Origin: Pristionchus mayeri
Lineage: Eukaryota > Nematoda > Chromadorea > Rhabditida > Neodiplogasteridae
Reading direction: 5' to 3'
Assembly: GCA_036245805.1 (NCBI GenBank)
Contig: BTRK01000002.1
Location: forward strand, 11,900,689 to 11,964,688
DNA: 64,000 nucleotides
Positions 10,232 to 22,105 of this stretch are shown here, one piece after another (position 1 is the stretch's first letter; every line of letters starts with the position of its first letter). A program made the translations under genes and the position numbers. The notes beneath the pieces are model-generated. The model ran no database searches and was not told the origin of the DNA. It saw only the letters and a program-made list of their open reading frames with translations.

Positions 10232-10336
10232 CCGGGGAGCAATCGTCTGAGTCTCTTAAGTTTGCACGCTTTCTCGTCTCTCTGACCGGCTAGAGAGCGT
10301 GTAAACTGAAGAGAGTCAGACGATTGCTCCGGGGAG
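10232..10336. repeat. Palindromic dispersed repeat, best-preserved copy
   Basis: The ends GAGCAATCGTCTGA and TCAGACGATTGCTC are inverted repeats, followed inward by GTCTCTTAAGTTTGCACGCT and its partner AGCGTGTAAACTGAAGAGAG. The whole 105 bp can fold into one long hairpin around GACCGGCTAG. Many shorter or diverged relatives occur across the window with the same layout: AGTCTCTYCATTT, GCACGCTCTCTCG, a short loop GACCGRCGAG, then the mirror half. No target duplication was identified. Confidence 0.75.
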
Positions 10337-11414
10337 TGATAACTGTTTGGGTACCACTCATTACTCACTTTTCCTCAGATCGTAGCTTCTTCTTGTCACA
10401 CTATTCCCGTGTTTTTCTACCAGACTTCCTGCTCCTGCGCAGAGTTTACGTTATCTGTTTCGTTTCTCTATGCGTGCTCGTGTCCCTGTCAGCAGATAGT
10501 AAATGATACTTTACTCGCATTATCACCGATTCCACTGCACGACAATACAGATACTTAAAGCTTAGTAAATTAACATTTACTATCGTCAGGAGGGTACAGC
10601 TCATTTCTGCTCGATTTTCACAAAATTCGGCGAATCATTGCTCAAATTATGAACATCCTTCATTGGAATGCAATGTTTACCCGAAAGTTCGGATAGCATA
10701 AACATTCTCTCCTTCTCTTTACGTCATTCGCCAATCTCTCATTCATGGTGTTCCCTGCATATGCACAGATGTCATCCTACTCTCTCCTATCCTTCACTCT
10801 CTTACCGACTAGGCAGTCGTCCGTGACATGGTGCTATGTTGATCATTCATACATGCCAACTCTGCTAGCCTAGCCATATCTGCCTGGAAGCCAGACTGTA
10901 CCACAGAACAAACAGTATGGCTACATGAGTCTTTGTTGTTCGCATCCTTCCGCTAGCAAAAAGCCCGCATGGCATTGCGCGTATCCGCTGTATAAACCAC
11001 TCATGCGAGATAGTGAGGGATTTGGAGATAGCAGGAGTACCCTCACAGCTGACCTTTCCCCGCTTTATGATGGGGATTAAACCGCGCGCGATCGTGCACA
11101 AGTCCAGCGGCACTAGTCCCCTCGTGACTGGGTGACGCCGCTCACTTTATCCCCAAATTCTACCATATCTTTCTATTATTCCTAGAACTGGGATTCGTTT
11201 CTCAATGCGTTTCTTCAGCAGACAGCGAATAATAGTTTACTTGCACGACCACCGATTCCGCTGCTCTTTCGCTCATTATCGCGAGGCACATCACACTCGT
11301 TTTGCCTTGGTTAAGCCTTCGTTGACCTCTGCTTGACCGATGCAGCTGTTTGCACTTCGTCATATGGGTGATTCAAGGGCAACTCTCTGCGCAGTTTCTC
11401 AGACATACTGGGAG

Positions 11415-11587
11415 GGCATTAGGTCGGATAATAACCTTCCGGATGATAACCAAAAAGTGTACCCTTCTGCAGTATTTTAGCAGAACGCTTTTTGACCATC
11501 TGGAAGCATACTGTCCCCTATAGAAGGTTTTTTTTTGGTTAACATTAGGAAGCTTATTATCCGGCGGTGATCATCCGACCTAGCGCC
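11415..11587. mobile_element. hAT-like MITE with 8-bp target duplication
   Basis: The 173-bp element begins GGCATTAGGTCGGAT and ends ATCCGACCTAGCGCC, imperfect terminal inverted repeats that continue inward (CGGATAATAA on both arms). It is flanked by the exact 8-bp direct repeat ACTGGGAG (11407-11414 and 11588-11595). Termini match those of 3129-3265, so both belong to one non-autonomous hAT-type family. No open frame of note. Confidence 0.85.
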
Positions 11588-11690
11588 ACTGGGAGGTGTC
11601 TAGTGCTCGTCTGAAAGGCCGACCTTTTGTTGTTTGTTGTTGTCCACTCCGTTCCTAGTGACCAGCAAGGGTAAACTGCGAGAATAATCT

Positions 11691-11760
11691 CCCCGTCTGA
11701 TATGCTCTCTCGCCGGTTTGAGAAGCGAGAGAGTATGTGAAATGAAGAGAGCGATGCGAT
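11691..11760. repeat. Palindromic dispersed repeat copy
   Basis: Layout CCGTCTGATATGCTCTCTCG, loop CCGGTTTGAGAAG, then CGAGAGAGTATGTGAAATGA and AGAGAG. The left outer arm is shortened compared with 10232-10336. Confidence 0.6.
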
Positions 11761-12033
11761 GCGCACTTTCACCTAATTAGACGGAACAGTAGTGAAAGTG
11801 ACACTATTCGATCAGAAGTTGCTATTTTCACAAGTGCATTTTGTATAGACAAAGTGTCGCCTTCTCTTTATTGCTCTTTTCGCACTTATTGTAACTATCA
11901 CCATTTAATAATTTCACACACTTTAGAATGGCGAAGCGCAGTTCCAGGAAGTTTTCACATTGCTGAGTAGCTAGAGCATTCATGTTCTTCGATCCCTTCG
12001 ATTGATCAGGCAGGAGGATTCGTCATTTCTTAT

Positions 12034-12937
12034 CACGGGTCTCCTGTAAAAATGTAGGAAAACGGCACGATTTTGCTACTAGGAAATATTTTATGTCACG
12101 GATTTCGATCAAACTTGGTTGATAGACATCATGGGGGGTCCGAAGAAGGTCTATCCGCTTGGTTTGGTCAAATTTGCACTTTATCGATTTTTTTGACCTA
12201 CCCCGTCCAATTGCCGTAAATCGGTCAATTTTGATCGTACAGCGAACTTTTTTTTGCATTTTGCTCGTATTCACGAGCTCTACAAATTTGTCAACATCTT
12301 CCAAAGAGACGGAAGACGTTTTCATGGTCATTTCTCCCAAAAACTGATTTTCCGACTCAGAAATCGATCGAATTTCATACTGTAGTATGAAATCCAATCA
12401 TTTTTATTTTAAATATGGATTCTCCGGGTAAAATTAGGTGGGGTTCATGTTAACCACTTTTCATATCTCTTACCCTTCAGTATCGATTTACTAAGTAAGT
12501 TCCCGAACATAGTCGTTTTTTCGAGAAAAACACATTTTCATTCATAACTCGCTTCAAAATGGTCCCTTCGAGAATTTAAAAAGTGAAATCGACAGCTCTC
12601 AAAGAGACGGATAAAAAGTTCTAGGAGGTTGAAAGTGGTACATCTTACCGTTTTTAAGATATTCGACAAAAACTGAAAAAAAACCGACAACAATTATTAT
12701 CCTTCGCAAGTTTTAGTGTGTACAAGTCATTTTTGCGATAATTTCGCCATATTTAAATCTTATGATAACATTCTTAATGTTTTATTATCTTACAAAAACT
12801 AAGAAATGTAGCGAGAAGAGTCATATCGAATGAAAGTTACAATTAAATTAACGAGCATTAAAATAAGATGAATAATGACGACCAGAGAAGAAGGACGAAG
12901 AAGAAGGACGAGCCCACATTTTTACAGGAGACCCGTG
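12034..12937. mobile_element. Non-autonomous DNA transposon-like element with 22-bp perfect TIRs
   Basis: The sequence at 12034-12055 (CACGGGTCTCCTGTAAAAAT and two more bases) is repeated exactly in reverse complement at 12916-12937. TTAT occurs directly outside both ends (12030-12033 and 12938-12941), a candidate target duplication; a TTA core would suit PIF/Harbinger-type elements, but a 4-base match is weak. The 904-bp body has a 124-codon minus-strand open frame (12397-12023) that runs into a terminal repeat and resembles no transposase I recognise. Probably an internally deleted or MITE-class element. Confidence 0.65.
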
Positions 12938-14314
12938 TTATCAACTGTGATTTGTTACCCTATCTTGTGAACTACTCAGCATTTCCGTTTGATTTGATTG
13001 CTCTATTTTCCAAAATGGGTTTAAATATGACTTTCCAAATTGTTTATCAACCGGAGCACCGCGAGTTTGTCCTTCAGCAACGTATCTTCGTATCCATTTC
13101 ATCACAGCTATTATAGCACTTTAAGCAGTTTTACTCTGATATTCCTGAAATCAGACGTCAAGAATGTCCTCGAACCCATGCTGTCCTCGTTATCAGACTA
13201 GCCCGTTGTTCCCACCCCTCTATCACTCTCATTATCAATGACTGACCCTTTCGGAATGCCTCTTTCGTCTCTCCTTTTCCTACATCGTTGCTTACTCTAA
13301 TCATGTTTTTTTCCGTGAATTTTGCTTCAGTCTAAAGCCTCGTAACGAATTTCCTTTAGTGGTTATCTTCATTTGCTCAAATTGAAACCTCACAGAGAAT
13401 CACATCAACAATTTGCAATTGTAATGGCCAAATAGGAATCATTTTTTGAAGTTTGCAAAAAGAGGTGTTGTGGTCACTCCCCTGTTGAGTTCAAAGTCCT
13501 ACTTCCGGCTCATTTTTCTCTCCATTCAGTAGACATCCCATGTGGTATCTTAATGGTCTGCCTTCCTTCAGCTCCCATTGCGGTTAGACAGAGTGAGAGA
13601 GCGTGCGAAATGGAGAGAATCAGACAGCCACTCTTTCTCTCTCCCCTTCCACTTAGCTCCCCTAGCGGCTCGTCGAAACATAAACTTTCCACATTTTCCG
13701 CACATGTTGTCCAGCAAATGATCGTGATTGCCGTACATTGAAGCAATTCCAATTCATTTCTCTGCATTTTACGATTATGCACATCTGTACAGTCCCGGAC
13801 CATTCAAAAATGTTGAATGGATTTTCATTTGCGTTTCGATTTGGATTACACCGAAACCTGCATGGTGAATGTTACCGTTGCCTTTCTGACATAATTTCTA
13901 ATTTCTCGCCGCGATTTCGGAAAGTAATAGAGTCTGAACATAGATCTTTGTTGGCTACTAATGCCTGCAAGCCAGCAAAAGCGTAATGATGTTTCTCGGT
14001 AGCGGCATGGCTTCGAATGTCAATCCCATGGTCGTTGGGCAACGTCATTCATTTCTTGGTTTCTTGTCTCTCTTTCATATCTTATTCAGCCGTCATTACA
14101 TTTTGTCTATCGCGAAAGTAAATATGCAAACATCTCTTATTCCGATTATAAAACACCTTGTAACTATCACTTCCTGGTTAAAAGTAGGGAACTGATAGAT
14201 TTTTTATCGTGTCCATCTCTTTTAAATACCTCTAGGTTATAAGGTTTCAATCGTGCCCTTTCGATATTGAATGTGAAAGATCCAATTTCATTCCATATGT
14301 TGAGCCAGACTAAC

Positions 14315-14390
14315 AACGCTCTGAGATTCCAACCCCTCCATACCGAAGTTACCCTCCTGTAGGACCATTGTGCCTGACGTGCCGATAAAC
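14315..14390. repeat. Dispersed repeat shared with 40360-40450
   Basis: The blocks ACGCTCTGA, ATACCGAAGT (here) or ACACCGAAGT, CACCCTCCTG or TACCCTCCTG and AGGACCATTGTGCCTGACGT occur in the same order at about 40360-40450. The identical run of 20 bases at the end shows a common origin. The element type is not clear. Confidence 0.6.
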
Positions 14391-14453
14391 ATGTCAATAC
14401 GTAATCTTGAGCCAACATCTACTCCCCTCCATCCCTTCCTTATCTTCCCTTCG

Positions 14454-17400
14454 ATGCCTCACCATGGATGGCTTCTAGCAGTAGCTCTCTCCCTCGTCAC
14501 TCCATCCATCGATGCAGCAGCAACCTACCAGGGGTAAGCCACCACTTCATGCTGCTCTCAACCAAGATGATCATCATATTCTTGACTATATTTTGCTATG
14601 TCTTCACTAGTCTGTTAAATGTTGAGAATTTAGTTGTTGATACCAAAATAGGCGATAATGAATCGGACCTAGCAGTGTTGTCCGGAGAGTCTGGTCACGA
14701 AAACAGGAACCTTTACTTTACAAAAAGAAGAAGAAACTGGTAAGACGATGACTGTTCCTTTTCGCAACAGTTTTATTGAGGTACAAGCTCATTCGCTTCG
14801 AGGCGAATGAGACCGTCGCCGAGTGGCTGGAGACGATGAGTGACGTCGCTCACGATCTGGATGAGGTCAGTAAATATGCTGACACGAAGGGTAAAATTAC
14901 CACTTTGCTGTAGGAGAATAGCAGTAGTCGGCCACGCCGAACTACACCACCTAGAATAGTCGTCTCTTGACGACTGTAAACTCACTTGGGCTGCACCTTT
15001 ACCTTTTTTTACCATATTGTAGGAATGCTGATTGTGATTATAGCCCTGCGTATATCAATGAATATTATTTTTGCGACCACTGATTCAAGAAAAGCGAAAA
15101 CTTCGCAATCACGCAACTCTCGATGAAAGCGTGAAACACATTTGCTACCATTCGAAACTTTCAAATTTTCTTGAATGAGTTCGAATAAGTTTTGCGGCTT
15201 CTTTATTCATGGCGTTGTTCTGAATCCATAGTCACTTGATCTTGCTGGGTGAATACAAACAAATATAACATCGTTCTGACTTCAGAAGGCCGGCGAGGAA
15301 CGACGCATCCTCTTCGACGTCTTCAGCGAGCCCACCAAGGTATACTGTATCGGAGATTACTGTAGTCTCCCAGTATCGATGACTACAAGACATTTTCTTA
15401 TCATGGAACAGTAGTGTAGCAAGCCGATCGATAACTGATTATAAAGCTACCGTAATCCTATCGTAATCATTTGCAGTTGCAATCATACGCGGACGTGCTG
15501 GTCGCTCCAGACTTCTTCGAGGCGTTCCTGGTGATGCTCCAGAAGCAGGGCGTGGAGAAGGTGACGGTGTTGAGGAAGGACATGCAAAAGTGAGTGGATG
15601 ATGGATCGGATGATCTTGATCTTTGTAGCACCATGAGTTTATGGTTCCTGAGGGAAACAAATGTGATTGGGCTACAAGCAATCCCAATGAGATTTACCAT
15701 CCTTTGTGAAGACTTTGTGTAAGTTCTCGCACAAATAAGTGGATGGTATCGTATTAATTGACACATCCGGTCAGCACTTTACTCGACAGTTTCTTTCCGA
15801 TCTTTTGACGACACAGTTTCATCTTGACGTTATCACGCTCGTAAAAGTAGTCAACATGATGGCAGCTTGGCGTCAATTACATCGATCGAAATTGGTTTGC
15901 AAATGATCAGGGATAAAACACTGTTCGAATCATCGGTGATAGATCAAAGACTGATGTCAGGTTTATATGATTAGGGACTCATCATGTGCGATGACCAAAA
16001 ACAAAAATCAAAGATCAAATATCACTCTCAGATTGATCGATGAGGAGGAGTACACGATCGATAATCGACGTCGGCGTCGGAAGCGGGCCGGTAACGCCAT
16101 TGATGACTTTGATGCTGAGACCTACCATGAGTATGCTAGAGTGAGTGATGCTTATGGTAGGATGCTATTGATCCAACCATTAATAGGAGCACAATCTCTT
16201 CATCAATATTCCTAGAAAGTCTAGATAGCTAGATACTTCCTCCACAGTGTCCTTTAGAATACCCTTGAGTGGTTATTCTCGTCGGGCCTCGGGCGGAGAT
16301 AAAATACTAGGATCAACCAGGCATTGACAACAACGACGGACTGACGTACAATTATAAAAATATGAAATTATCAGATGATGCGGTTCATGTACGACCTCGC
16401 GCATCATCATCCCTCTCTCGTCAAGGTAAACTGGTCTTTGATCTCTGAAATATGCGAGTATATGCGATGAGTACTGATATCTGATCTTGCCTGGGTACCA
16501 CGTGAGACTAAACAAGTGAACCAACTCGTGATCTACTTTAGGTTGTGAACGTCTCCAGATCGTCCGAAAACAGACAGATTATCGGCGTGAAGGTATGCGA
16601 ATTATCAGGAAGTTTTCAATGCGAAAACAAAACTACTAAAATCCCTAAAATATGTTCATGATCACGTGATTTCGCTAGTCAATAGGGTCTGTGAATTTGA
16701 AAAGCGTTTATCCCTATCTCAAGAGGGCACATAGTTTGATGCTTGAACAGAACTGGAGTAAACTGAAATTACTAGAAAACTGATAAAGAATTTACTTGAA
16801 CGAAATGAAAAAAAATCAGAATTTATAGATTAAAGATCAAACATGAACTCCTTAGATTTCTACGTCGTCCCTCTTCAAGCCGGCCATCGTCATCGATGCG
16901 GGAGTGCACGCGAGGGAGTGGGTGGCCCCCGCGGTTGCCATGTACATCATGAAGAAGGTATGAGTAGCTTGGCTTGAGGCTTCGATACTTCCTTTGAATG
17001 ATAGAGCCATTTGAAAGAGTCTCCGTTTTCTTAGTAGTTATTGTTCATAGGAATGAGAGAGAAATCTTTAAAATGAGAGTATTTTTCAATCATATTTTGT
17101 TTTTGTCTTTAGATAATAACCTCAACATATTTGAAAATTTCGAAGACTGGCACCAGTTGAAAGTTTGCTACATTTGAACTGTATTTACAGCTGGTGAAGT
17201 CAGTCGGGCACGACCACCGCCTCTCAAAGGCACTAATCGACTTTGACTGGTTCATCATACCACAAGTCAATCCGGACGGTTACGAGTACAGTAGGAATAC
17301 AGTAAGCCACGTTCATCGACTACTAACTTAATTTGGACTACAGGAGGAAGAAAAATCGACAATTGCAGGACCGGTTGTGGCGCAAAACCCGGTCGCGCTT

Positions 17401-19690
17401 CAATGGATCACGGTACTGCCTGGGCACGGACGCCAACAGGAATTGGGGCTTCAAGTGGGGAGGTGAGCCAAACAAATGAACTGGGTCGGATGAGAACAAT
17501 TGCGTAGTGTGCCTTTGATATATGAAAGGCGTCATGACGCAATAGTGTTCATCCCGCCGAATGCATTTAGATTCAGTATCTGGACTTATTGATAATGCAA
17601 AAATTACATTTATTTATGTTGCAATAGTTAAAATCGATAATTCCAGTAGCCGGCGCAAATCGATCGCCCTGCTCGAACATCTACCAGGGCTCGCATCCCT
17701 TCAGCGAGCCAGAGATCGAGGGACTCAAGGTAGATCACTCTTTGAAATTATTCGTGGCAACGTTCCAAACCCAAAAAGACGCTCTCCGTCGTTCCGTACC
17801 GTTCTTTATTTCAGAACTTTCTCACCTTCGAAATTCCGGATCTCACGATCTACCTCTCGCTGCATTCCTATGGACAGGTGTTCTATCAGATTTTATAAAT
17901 TTATTGTGAGAACGAATATCTTCTTAAAACTAAAGGCAATATAGCCTGTAACTTTTTGCTCTCTTGTGAAGCTCATTTAATTTCCCACTTTGTTTCACGA
18001 TCTGAGCTGTGAAAGAATGTGGATCAATATTCGTGAATGTTTCAGATAGGGAAGAAAGGGTAGTGAAAGTGATGAACATCGTTAGAAACTTGATGAGAAA
18101 GGACACAATAAAATTCCAATATATCTGCTAAACAGAAAGAGAACAAGCTTCGAAAGATCAATGATCAACCTCTAAGGTGTGGCTTGCGCCCTGGGGCTAC
18201 ACGGGCAAGCGGCCGGACAACTTTATCGACCAGGTTCGATCGATAATTCCTTTTATTACGTAACCACGAATATCAGTGGGTACACTGTGCATACATGAAA
18301 TCAGAAAGAAACAAGTTATTTACAAAAAATCAGATTTGTAAGCAGAAAAAATTTTTTTTCTCTATCAGGAAGGGGACTTGTACAGGATTTTATTTGCAAA
18401 AATATAAAAAATAAGTCCACAGGTATCCTGTAAAAATAATTGTCGAAATTTAAAGTGAGCCTTCAGTATGGATATTTTTGGTCAAACATGCCAAATTTCA
18501 AAATTTTCGAAACTATTTTTTTCCAAATCGCATCCAATGGTAGTTCTGGGACTGGAATTAATGTGAAAACATTGTATAAGGCTCACTTTAAATTTCCACA
18601 ATTATTTTTACTGGATACCTGTGGACTTATATATTATATTTTTGCAAATAAAATCCTGTACAAGTCCCCTTCCTGATAGAGAAAAAAAATTTTTTCTGCT
18701 TACAAATCTGATTTTTTGTAAATAACTTGTTTCTTTCTGATTTTGCGAACAAATTTTCAACATAAAAGTTTCTGGAAATAATTTTCCGAAGATTTTGAGC
18801 CCACTGCCACCTTTCTAGCTCATCTGGGAGCTGAAATACAGTGTAGCCGGGAGCAAAACCGGATAATTCCTAAAAGCCGGCTCTGGGACCAACGACCTAT
18901 ATTTTTCGAAATTATCTCTCCAGGGTATTATCCTAACACAATATGGATAAAATTCGTGACCAAAATTTTTAAAATGTTCCCGCACACCTCCACTAAGTCG
19001 TGATACGTGTGATAAATATTTGAGCTATTCTTTGCAGCAAGACGCAGCTCACAAGGCAGTTGGTGCGATCAGGAGGACATCTGGAGCCAACTACACTTAT
19101 GGAACAATTGCTGAAGTGATGTGTGCGTGGTTTCAAAGTCTGCTTTCTCAAGTAGTCCAGGAAAACGTCCGTTCTTTGAGTGAATTTGATGTCAGGGACG
19201 TTGTTTACTGGTTATAAAAAAATATAAATAAATAAATGCAGACCCCGCTTCTGGCACCTCGATCGACTTCCTGCAAGATAAGGGCGTGCCCTACATCTAC
19301 GGCGTCGAGCTGAGGCCCCAGGACACCACCGACTCCTACGGCTTCAACATCCCCGCCAAGTACATCAAACCGACTGGTGAGGAGTGTGGTAGTCTGGAGT
19401 GGTGTCTTGGTATTAGCTTGGTACAAGAATGGTACAATGTGGTCTATTTGATGAGCCTATGTTCGTCAACCAAGGGATAGGGGGTGTTAATCTGGTAGAC
19501 TGATTCAGGGACAATTCTTGTGAGCCCATCTCTAGGTTGGTACCAACTTGGTACTAAGGTGGCTCACAAAATAAGATGTATGATTTTTAATAAAATTAAT
19601 TACTTTATTAATTTCGCAGGCGATGAAATGCTCGAGGGCGTCCTTGCAATCGCAGAGCATGCGCTAATGAAGAAGAAGATCAAAATATAA
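14454..19690 (+). CDS. Secreted M14 zinc metallocarboxypeptidase, A-type specificity (about 447 aa)
   Basis: Removes C-terminal residues from peptides outside the cell. Sixteen exons: 14454-14533, 14781-14865, 15286-15339, 15477-15589, 16032-16140, 16375-16425, 16542-16592, 16856-16957, about 17192-17301, 17369-17462, 17647-17729, 17815-17877, 18177-18233, 19038-19122, 19242-19376, 19620-19690 (TAA). Signal peptide HGWLLAVALSLVTPSIDAAA; propeptide to a polybasic site RRRRRKR (about 123-129), suggesting furin-like rather than tryptic activation. Zinc ligands are H199/E202 (GVHAREW) and H328 (LHSYG); DANRNWGF holds the substrate-binding Asn-Arg; E402 (VELRP) is the catalytic Glu, Y380 the Tyr248 equivalent. 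I387 sits where CPA has Ile255 and CPB Asp255, predicting preference for hydrophobic C-termini. The length suits a pro-carboxypeptidase. The 17192 exon boundary may be off by one base. The intron after 18233 holds a large inverted repeat. Confidence 0.9.
18298..18743. mobile_element. Foldback element with arms of about 166 bp in a carboxypeptidase intron
   Basis: The arm 18298-18463 (starting AAATCAGAAAGAAACAAGTT) is repeated in reverse complement at 18578-18743 with only a few mismatches, around a 114-bp unique centre. Landmarks on both arms include GGGGACTTGTACAGGATTTT, TCCACAGGTATCC and AAGTGAGCCTTC. High arm identity implies a recent origin or gene conversion. No clear target duplication and no open frame of note; MITE or foldback class. 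In the pre-mRNA it would form a very stable hairpin. Confidence 0.85.
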
Positions 19691-22032
19691 ACCGTGTATA
19701 TCGATTAGATGACGATTGCTTCCTTACTCTCACTCAACAGTCGACTTGCTTTGCTATGCCACCCCGTACTCCATGTAGATTGCATCTAGCGTGGTGTTCT
19801 CAATATTTAGCAACACTTTTCATTGTTACCGCACAGAATAGCTCTCTTACTGCCAGTCCTTTTGATTTACTCGATTGATTCTTTGCTCCCTCGCGTTAGT
19901 TCTATTTCTGTAGAAAATTTACCATGACACTGTGCAATTATCATTTAATTTCTTATTTTTCATTATTATTTTTGCTATAATTAAGACGACAAAACAAGTA
20001 CTGCTTTGCTTCGCCATTGTTTATGTGTTCTAAATCTCACGAGCTTTAAATATTCGAGTTTGTGTTTCAGCTTTGAATGATAAATGAGTACAATCAGACT
20101 GATTAGTTTTGCCCTACCAATTTCCGATAAAAAATAAACTTCATCCCTTCCCTCAAATAAGGCCCTGTATTTACTGCAAACTCGAGCTCACGCAACCCCT
20201 GGTTACCGTCTCACTCCTCTCCCGGTCCCAATTTAGCCTTGAGCTCAGACGAGAGAGCACTACAATTGAAGAGAGTGCCAGACACAACAACAAAAGCGAG
20301 AGACCACTTCTAATCGAGAGGGCGCAGGTAGCCCCCGAGTAGACACACACGGATATGAGGTCCCCTCACTGACCCAGTATCCCTCCGGCCCCTCCCTCGC
20401 ATGGAATAATGAATGCACCTGCTCTTTTCTCCTTCTTCTCCCTCTTCCTGTATGAAACTACCCGAAAATCAGTGCAGTCTCTCCAAATCACACACTCTCT
20501 CGTCTCTTTCATATTTTCTTCGTTTTTGCGCTCGTGTCGCCGCGCAAATCCATCTCAATCCGTAGATAATCTCAACTCTCCCGACGATACTTTCGAATTA
20601 TGACGTGTATCGCTTTTTAAATTGATTCGATCACAAAGTCCCCGACCATATTAACGATAGATGAATGATCTCATTTTTAGTATATGTATGTTTCCCTATT
20701 TTTACTTCAGAGTTATCATCCATTGTTTCTCTCGATTGTTCACTGCCCTGTCTATTATTATCCCCGTTGACCTTCAGTTTAGGCGATAGAATAGCCCCCA
20801 AAACGAGATACACTCACCTGTCTCTCTTGATATTCAAGAGCGTGTGCTGGTATTGACCATGAAGGGCCTCTTGAGAGGGAGAAAGGGGATAACACTGATC
20901 GGCCAATAGCTTGAATGCGCTTGCAAGCTGTTGCCAGCTTCTGCATTCTTCCTTGTTTACAATGAAGTAAAGCTGGTCTATTGGAGCTTGATAAATCCAC
21001 CATGTAGCTTTTTTTAGTTTCGCTGAAACTTGTCCCTTCATTATGTGTTCACAGTCTGTGGCCAGATCGTTACGCTATCAGAATTATACAGAGTGCTACA
21101 AAGTCCATCCATCTTCAATTGTGAACGCAAATTTGTTCGAGACCCTCAGGTCAGATGCCCATCTCCCCCATAGATCACCCAATCTCTCACCTCCCCCCAT
21201 GCCATTCCAATCTCCTCAGGGCAGATGCAATGGACAATGATGAATTGGCGGTTGGCGAGGGTGTGACACACACGCACGCTGCCAATATTCTCCTCATATC
21301 CCAGAGTGCCCCCTGAGACCCACTCCCTTTCCCCGGAACCAACCGGTCATCCGGAACCAAGGTCCAAGTTCTGGTTCCCAGGCCTGGTTCTTCTTGGAAC
21401 CAGACCTGTTTCTAATTCGCAACCACCTTAGTAGCCGTCGGTGTCTTTCTTTCATCCCCTTTTTCATACTCGTACCGCGTTCTAATTTGCGGAACCTAAA
21501 GGCGGATCGTCTAAATTGAGACTTTCCATCTCTCTTCCCTTACTCATCCAGAGAGAGATATCCGCAACAGGTCTCATTACTCATGCTAATTGCTCATCGT
21601 CAGCTAAAATTCGCTGACTAACCCCTCATTTTTCTACCAGTGCGCCCCAAGCGAGTTCTGAAGTGTCTAAAGCGCAATAGAGTCAACTGCTCCCGATCTC
21701 TTCATTTCACCCACTCTCTCATCCTCTCTGACAGGCTAGTTACTCCCAACACGCGTGTTTTTGTCTCTTCGTCAAACCCGTATCGCAGCCAGCCAGACCT
21801 TTTTGCTTGATTCCCCTCGGTTGTCAACTCTTCGCCGCTCTCTCTCTCTCTAGAGAAGAGTAGGAGGGTAGCTATAAAACAAACGACCAAGACTTAGAGA
21901 ATGAAAAGGGGAGAAGATAGGGGATAAGAGAGGGAGGGGTCGAGTCTGGGCTGAGTAATGACTCCGGATCTCGCAGAGAAATCTCGGTTGTTATCCTCGT
22001 AATTCTCTGATTTTACGACTGATTGCGAGTGG

Positions 22033-22105
22033 GCTCTTCAGTTTGCACGCTATTTCGCTTACCCGGCTCGGCTAGAGAGCACATGAAATCTGAGACCGAT
22101 TACTC
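22033..22105. repeat. Palindromic dispersed repeat copy
   Basis: Arms CTCTTCAGTTTGCACGCTAT and AGAGAGCACATGAAATCTGA surround ACCCGGCTCGGCT, and the copy ends in CCGATTACTC, the family terminal motif. Confidence 0.55.

Larger units (their letters stand above)
8840..14453. other. Gene-poor region with MITE-like elements
   Basis: About 5.6 kb without a convincing gene. It carries the 38-bp repeat (9931-9968), hairpin repeats (10232-10336, 11691-11760), a hAT-like MITE (11415-11587), a 22-bp-TIR element (12034-12937) and a dispersed repeat (about 14315-14390) close to the carboxypeptidase start. Open frames here lack splice context or similarity to one another. Confidence 0.5.

Noticed and set aside
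12023..12397. A 124-codon minus-strand frame as a transposase
   Set aside because: It reads into the terminal inverted repeat of the element and shows no catalytic triad or DNA-binding motif that I can recognise.
17485..17557. A third member of the hAT-like MITE family
   Set aside because: TGGGTCGGATGAGAAC and GTTCATCCCGCCGA are weakly inverted, but no 8-bp direct repeat flanks them and the ends differ from the family.
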